A DNA stretch of 10,822 nucleotides from Phycisphaerae bacterium. Lineage in GTDB: Bacteria > Planctomycetota > Phycisphaerae > UBA1845 > UTPLA1. The stretch lies in contig JAJDEC010000343.1 of the NCBI GenBank assembly GCA_029259995.1, positions 1 through 10,822 of the forward strand. The letters are read 5' to 3'. Both the position numbers and the translations under genes were made by a program. The notes under the pieces were generated by a model. That model ran no database searches. It saw only the letters and a program-made list of their open reading frames with translations, and was not told the DNA's origin. Positions within the stretch are counted from its first letter, which is position 1, and the number at the start of each line of letters is the position of its first letter. Positions 7,163 through 10,822 of the stretch are shown one piece after another.

Positions 7163-8281
7163 ATGCCGTTCAAACCCCCGGACGACTTAAAGGCGAACGC
7201 CACTTCCGACATCTCCGCGGCGAAATCGCAGAGCGGCGATCCCACGGAAGGCACGACGGTCGATAACGTCTTTTACCCCGAGCTGGCGTTCAATTACGAA
7301 GAGCGCGTCGATTATCATCCTTCCTGGGAACTCATCAAAGAGGTCAAGCCCTACCAGGACGACACGTTCAAGACTATCAGCACGACGGAGGCTGCCATTC
7401 CGATCGGTCACACGTTTACCGAGCTCGATCGCAAGGCAACAGGCGACAAACTGTTCCTTAGACTCACACATCCCCAGAGCCAGACTGCTGTCTGGATTCA
7501 GGCAGGTGCGCTCACAAGCAGCCACAAGCGCGTGAAGGACGACAAGACACGGAAGAAATTCACGAATGCCAAAGTCACGTCCAACAGCTGGCATGCCCAG
7601 AAGGGCTATCGCGGAAAAGTCACACTGACCTACCTGGACGATGCCACGTCAGAAGAAAAAACCAAGGACTACAACTTCATTACGATCGACTACATCTGGA
7701 AGTACGTCAGCAGCGGCAACAACATCGGTTATCGCTGGTACGGCCGGATGACGCGAGCACCGGAAGGTACGTACGCCGGCTACATCCAGCCGCGCAACTC
7801 CTATGTAAAAAAAGACAAGGATTCCGTCGACAAGAAATACAAAGGCGCCGAGGCGTCTCGCAGCGTCTGGGTCATCTGGCACTATCGTGGCAGCCAGTGG
7901 ACGCAGAATGCACCACGCGGCCCCGACAGCACCAGCTACACATCTAACGTATTCATACATCCGGCGAGTCGTTTCTACCACCTTGAAGGCTGCCTGGCGC
8001 CATGCAAGTCGGAGACGAAAAAGACGGATGACGGATTCGCCAGCTTTACTGACAGCGAGGCGACGATGGATGACATCTTCAAACTCGCCCACGGCGACGG
8101 TACGACATGTGTCGAACCCGCGAAAGCGAAAGACGTCAAGTGGTTTCGTATCAAGATCACGGACCTGAGCGAATCCGAATCCGTGACGCCCGCGGCCCCT
8201 GCCACGCAGACTGTTCGGCCGCAACGCCGCGTGTCGACGGGCGCTCCGCATCCCTACGGTGATACCGTGCCGACGCTTTAG
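7163..8281 (+). CDS. Putative effector with DUF5675/L,D-transpeptidase-like IH-x10-GC motif
   Basis: A 372-residue protein not recognised over its full length. Residues about 75-117 (AAIPIGHTFTEL ... AVWIQAGAL) look SH3-like. The second half has P200-x-G-x-Y204 (RAPEGTYAGYI), then VWVIWHYRG, V-F-I-H266-P, E-G-C277-L-A, and a downstream DSEATMDDIFKL segment. The order P-x-G-x-Y, then I-H-x10-G-C-[IL], then S-x-x-T-x-x-x-[IL]-[FY] matches my recollection of DUF5675, and the His/Cys pair recalls YkuD-like L,D-transpeptidases, including peptidoglycan-attacking T6SS effectors. There is no signal peptide. Lysine content is high and sampled stretches (7681-7740, 7801-7860) are 47-50% GC against about 67% in the amylase gene, suggesting transfer. 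The Pro/Arg-rich tail (about 340-372) looks disordered. Start ATG 7163 follows GAGGA by 5 nt. Peptidoglycan hydrolysis or transpeptidation is a hypothesis only. Confidence 0.6.
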   Translation: MPFKPPDDLKANATSDISAAKSQSGDPTEGTTVDNVFYPELAFNYEERVDYHPSWELIKEVKPYQDDTFKTISTTEAAIPIGHTFTELDRKATGDKLFLRLTHPQSQTAVWIQAGALTSSHKRVKDDKTRKKFTNAKVTSNSWHAQKGYRGKVTLTYLDDATSEEKTKDYNFITIDYIWKYVSSGNNIGYRWYGRMTRAPEGTYAGYIQPRNSYVKKDKDSVDKKYKGAEASRSVWVIWHYRGSQWTQNAPRGPDSTSYTSNVFIHPASRFYHLEGCLAPCKSETKKTDDGFASFTDSEATMDDIFKLAHGDGTTCVEPAKAKDVKWFRIKITDLSESESVTPAAPATQTVRPQRRVSTGAPHPYGDTVPTL

Positions 8282-8353
8282 TCCGTGGCCTGCATTTCAT
8301 CCACGGCTACCGTCGCGGACGCCGAATCGCCGGAGATTTCCGGAGGACCCGAT

Positions 8354-9226
8354 ATGACGGATCCGGACAAGGAAAAGCCGTCGGCCGACGAGAGCAAGAC
8401 GACCCGCTATGCGAGTGGCTCGCTACGATCCGAACATCATTTCCGCAATGGGCTGACGCATGGGCTGCCGCGCGAATGGCACGAGAATGGCGAACTCGCA
8501 AGAGAAACGCCATTCATTGACGGCCGTATCGATGGAACCGTTCGACAATGGGACGCCAGCGGCAAACTGCTGGGTGAATGCATCCTTAACAACGGAACGG
8601 GCGTTTGTCGCAAGTGGCATCAGAACGGCCAATTGGAAAGCGAACTCGCATTTGTTGACGGCGCCGTGTCCGGGCGCCAGGTCGTTATGGCGGAAGACGG
8701 TGAGAAGCTTGCGGAGCAGTATTGGTTGGATTCTCGCAAAGTATCGCGAAAGAAATACGAGGAGGCGTGCCTCCAGAATCCAGACCTGCAAAGGTATCCG
8801 AGTTCGTCAAGACCCGAACGGTCGACCTCCCGATCCGGAGCCGCCGCTCCCCGTTCAGTCGGGAGGAATGGGACCGACGACGATCTCATCGCAACGCTGT
8901 TGTCCAATGACGATACTCGTGACGCATTGGCATGGTTGAAGGCCGATGGAGAGGCGTCACGCTCCATCGGCGAAGCGACGGATTCTGCTTCATCCGTCAG
9001 GTTTGTCGAGGCGCTTTGCGCGTCAGGCGCCCTCAAGGTATCCGCGATCAAATTCGATGGCCCACCCGACATATCGAAAAACTGCGGCTCGCTTGTTGTT
9101 GAACTGCCAATGGCGAAAACCAAACGCCGCAAGCTGTTCGAATTGTCGGCGCGGCATGCGGAATCGATGGGATTCGATCCGGACAAGGATCACGGGCAGC
9201 GATTTATTCTGTTAATGATGGATTGA
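8354..9226 (+). CDS. MORN_2/YwqK-like repeat protein with distinct C-terminal domain (possible immunity protein)
   Basis: A 290-residue cytoplasmic protein. Residues 19-136 are four to five degenerate repeats of about 23 residues (YASGSLRSE, HENGELARE, DASGKLLGE, HQNGQLESE, each followed by an NG/DG turn and an Arg-Trp-type end), the pattern of MORN_2 / YwqK-family antitoxin proteins. A Ser/Arg/Pro linker (about 145-170) leads to a compact domain at 175-290 with VRFVEALCASGALKVSAIKF, LVVELPMAKTKRRKLFEL and a final DHGQRFILLMMD; I have seen similar endings in unnamed proteins but cannot name the family. YwqK-type proteins often serve as antitoxins or immunity proteins next to toxins, which fits its place after the putative effector. 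I chose ATG 8354 because GGAGG lies 7 nt upstream; an in-frame GTG at 8285 lacks this. It is 72 nt after the preceding stop. Confidence 0.75.
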   Translation: MTDPDKEKPSADESKTTRYASGSLRSEHHFRNGLTHGLPREWHENGELARETPFIDGRIDGTVRQWDASGKLLGECILNNGTGVCRKWHQNGQLESELAFVDGAVSGRQVVMAEDGEKLAEQYWLDSRKVSRKKYEEACLQNPDLQRYPSSSRPERSTSRSGAAAPRSVGRNGTDDDLIATLLSNDDTRDALAWLKADGEASRSIGEATDSASSVRFVEALCASGALKVSAIKFDGPPDISKNCGSLVVELPMAKTKRRKLFELSARHAESMGFDPDKDHGQRFILLMMD

Positions 9227-9253
9227 CACATCACGAGGTAACACTTGGCGGTT

Positions 9254-9332
9254 GGTCCGCATGACGGACCCTACGGTCAACGGGCGTCGGAATCCATGTG
9301 CGCGGACTTCCGGGTGGACCCCGCCCTACGGT
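9254..9332. repeat. REP-like palindrome with repeated CCCTACGGT motif
   Basis: GGTCCG (9254-9259), a 5-nt loop and CGGACC (9265-9270) form a perfect inverted repeat that runs into CCCTACGGT (9269-9277). The same nonamer recurs at 9324-9332 after a second GGACC-type GC-rich stretch. Read on the minus strand both begin ACCGTAGGG, the look of short GTAGGG-headed REP-like elements mobilised by RAYT transposases. It fills the gap between two convergent genes, may act as a bidirectional hairpin terminator, and supplies the TAG stop of the amylase gene. Confidence 0.45.
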
Positions 9333-10822
9333 AGCAGCGCGCTGATGAATGGCGCGATGTCGTTTGCGTCGGCCATTCCACTACCGTTGACATCGCTCCG
9401 TGCGACGCGTCCTGCGTCCATGTCCGCCCCAAGCAGCACGTTGACCAGATGCCCGAGATCGTCGAAATCCACATCACCATCCGCATCGATGTCGCCGATG
9501 ACGACGGGCGAAATCGTCGCGAACTGAATGCCTGGGATCGCCGTGAGATTCGGGGCAATGCCCGGATTCGCCTGCCCCCCGCCCAGCCCGGGCAACCATT
9601 GGTTACTCACTTCGCCGTCGGTTCGCAAAATGAACGCGGCGACGCGGATCGTGGCATCCGCATCCGTCACACCGATATCCGCGAAGGGAATGTGCATCTC
9701 GAATCCATGTAGTGCCGTGGCGGCGGCAGCGGCGCTGCTGGCCGTCACACCCAGCGCATTCGTATTGCTCATCGCGATCTGCATTCCGTTCGGATTGTTG
9801 CCGCCATTGAGGAAGCCGTCGCCGTCGCCCACAGTGCCGTTGCCGCGATAAGTCTTCGTCGCCCCGCCGTTCGTCGGAAGCATGAAATGATCGACGTAGA
9901 TGTTTCCGCTGAACGTGTTGACGAACAGCATATGGTCCGGCGCAAAGCCTGCGTCAAACTGAAGCCCCGTCAGCAGGTTCGGCCCCGCCGGTGGCGGTGA
10001 GTTGCCCGAGATGTCCAGTTCGTTCTGTCCGCCTGCAATCGTGTCGAAGCACACAGCCAGCCCCGTGCCGTCGCCCACGAGATTGCCGGTCAGACCGATG
10101 CGATAGCCGTTGCCGTCCGTCTTGACGAAAAGCTGGTTCAACTCGGCGATGTTGTCGCCGAGCCCCGTCGCATTGTCCTGCGTCGCCCGAATATGCGTCG
10201 GCGCGAAGCTGTCGGGAATGTCGATGCCGTCGAGGGCATTCGGATCGGGCGCGGGCGGTGTCACGTTGACGGCGTAAATGTCGTATCCGTAGGCCGGCAG
10301 CGTCAGGGAATACGACGCCTTGTTGCCGTTCGTCATGGTCGCCAGCGACTGCCCCGTCAGCACGCTCTGCACGCTGCTCGCGCCGCCGGGAATCTCAAAG
10401 TCCGCTAGATCGGCGTTGAACGTGTGCGGACTGCCGTGCACGTTGATCGCGACGAGCAGCGTCTCTTCGCCCTCGGCGTATCGCAGGAATGACCAGACGC
10501 GCGACGTCGACACGCTTACCGGAAAATACGCGCCCCGCCGCAGCGCCACGTGCGCCTTTCGCGCGGCGATCAGCGTCTTGTACGTTTCCAGCAACGAACC
10601 GCCGACGCCCTGCTGTTCTTCAACGCTTCGGCCGTCGTTGTTTTGCGAGTATTTGTTATTGAAGGCCTGCGCATTGAGCGTCCAGTAGTTCGACATCGGC
10701 GGACCGGCCACCGCGTTCCACTTGAACGGCTCGCGCATGGGGATGTCGTTCGCATCACTGCCGTAGTTGCCCTTGAAGCCGAGCATACCGATCTCGTCGC
10801 CGTAGTAGATCATCGGCGCGAA
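9326..10822 (-). CDS. Secreted GH13 alpha-amylase-family enzyme, C-terminal part, with dockerin-type repeats (partial)
   Basis: Open from the right edge to TAG at 9326 (498 codons); the N-terminus, signal peptide and catalytic residues lie outside the window. The visible start, APMIYYGDEIGMLGFKG with NDIPMREPFKW soon after, is the conserved segment after the third catalytic Asp of GH13 glucan hydrolases. An all-beta domain C follows (SVSTSRVWSFLRYAEGEETLLVAINV) up to about residue 185. Next is a beta-rich region of about 240 residues (FAPTHIRATQDNATG, FDAGFAPDHMLFVN, GFEMHIPFADIG) whose family I cannot name, possibly DOMON/CBM9-like. The end carries two EF-hand-like dockerin repeats: DIDADGDVDFDDL and DVNGSGMADANDI, both with Ca-ligand spacing. 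The product should be exported and cut alpha-glucans such as starch or glycogen. Such dockerin tails are frequent in planctomycete exoproteins without a classical cellulosome. Confidence 0.9.
   Translation of the reverse strand, partial: FAPMIYYGDEIGMLGFKGNYGSDANDIPMREPFKWNAVAGPPMSNYWTLNAQAFNNKYSQNNDGRSVEEQQGVGGSLLETYKTLIAARKAHVALRRGAYFPVSVSTSRVWSFLRYAEGEETLLVAINVHGSPHTFNADLADFEIPGGASSVQSVLTGQSLATMTNGNKASYSLTLPAYGYDIYAVNVTPPAPDPNALDGIDIPDSFAPTHIRATQDNATGLGDNIAELNQLFVKTDGNGYRIGLTGNLVGDGTGLAVCFDTIAGGQNELDISGNSPPPAGPNLLTGLQFDAGFAPDHMLFVNTFSGNIYVDHFMLPTNGGATKTYRGNGTVGDGDGFLNGGNNPNGMQIAMSNTNALGVTASSAAAAATALHGFEMHIPFADIGVTDADATIRVAAFILRTDGEVSNQWLPGLGGGQANPGIAPNLTAIPGIQFATISPVVIGDIDADGDVDFDDLGHLVNVLLGADMDAGRVARSDVNGSGMADANDIAPFISALLP

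Noticed and set aside
9245..9331. Small gene beginning at TTG 9245
   Set aside because: Only 28 codons, ends inside a repeat, no domain; better explained as a leftover leader or chance frame.
1..10822. CRISPR array, tRNA, rRNA, integrase or IS transposase
   Set aside because: No regularly spaced direct repeats, cloverleaf sequences, rRNA motifs or transposase/integrase coding sequence were seen on either strand.

Overview
The window looks like chromosomal DNA of a GC-rich Gram-negative bacterium, most likely a planctomycete or a close relative. Three things point there: heptosyltransferase and WaaP-type heptose-kinase-like genes (an LPS-type outer membrane), a secreted glycoside hydrolase ending in EF-hand-like dockerin repeats of the kind common in Planctomycetota, and FabI-type fatty-acid synthesis. 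This is inference from gene content; no rRNA or tRNA is present to confirm it.

Layout. Positions 1-4012 (minus strand) form a tight operon read right to left. A waaF-like heptosyltransferase comes first, then two single-domain LPS-kinase-like proteins, then a double-domain LPS-kinase-like protein that runs off the left edge. Gaps are 25 nt and 21 nt, followed by a 4-nt ATGA overlap. Together they look like a module that adds heptose to the LPS core and phosphorylates it. Divergently transcribed fabI (4131-4904, plus) follows, with a plausible sigma70-type promoter and a clear intrinsic terminator. A cytidine/guanine-deaminase-fold enzyme (5054-5677, minus) converges on fabI.

After about 570 nt without a convincing gene comes a three-gene plus-strand cassette (6246-9226). 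It encodes a cytoplasmic-looking LysM + peptidoglycan-binding protein, a lysine-rich protein with an I-H-x10-G-C motif resembling DUF5675 / L,D-transpeptidase-like active sites, and a MORN_2/YwqK-like repeat protein with a separate C-terminal domain. My reading is a cargo or effector cassette of a contractile secretion system (T6SS or extracellular contractile injection system): adaptor, peptidoglycan-directed effector, immunity. No secretion-apparatus gene lies in the window, so this is a hypothesis, but it is the best candidate here for an undescribed system.

The right end (9326-10822, minus) is the 3' part of a secreted GH13 alpha-amylase-family enzyme with a beta-rich middle region and a C-terminal dockerin. 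The convergent gap before it holds a REP-like palindrome with a repeated CCCTACGGT motif that also supplies the amylase stop codon. It also holds a copy of the leader found upstream of the putative effector gene.
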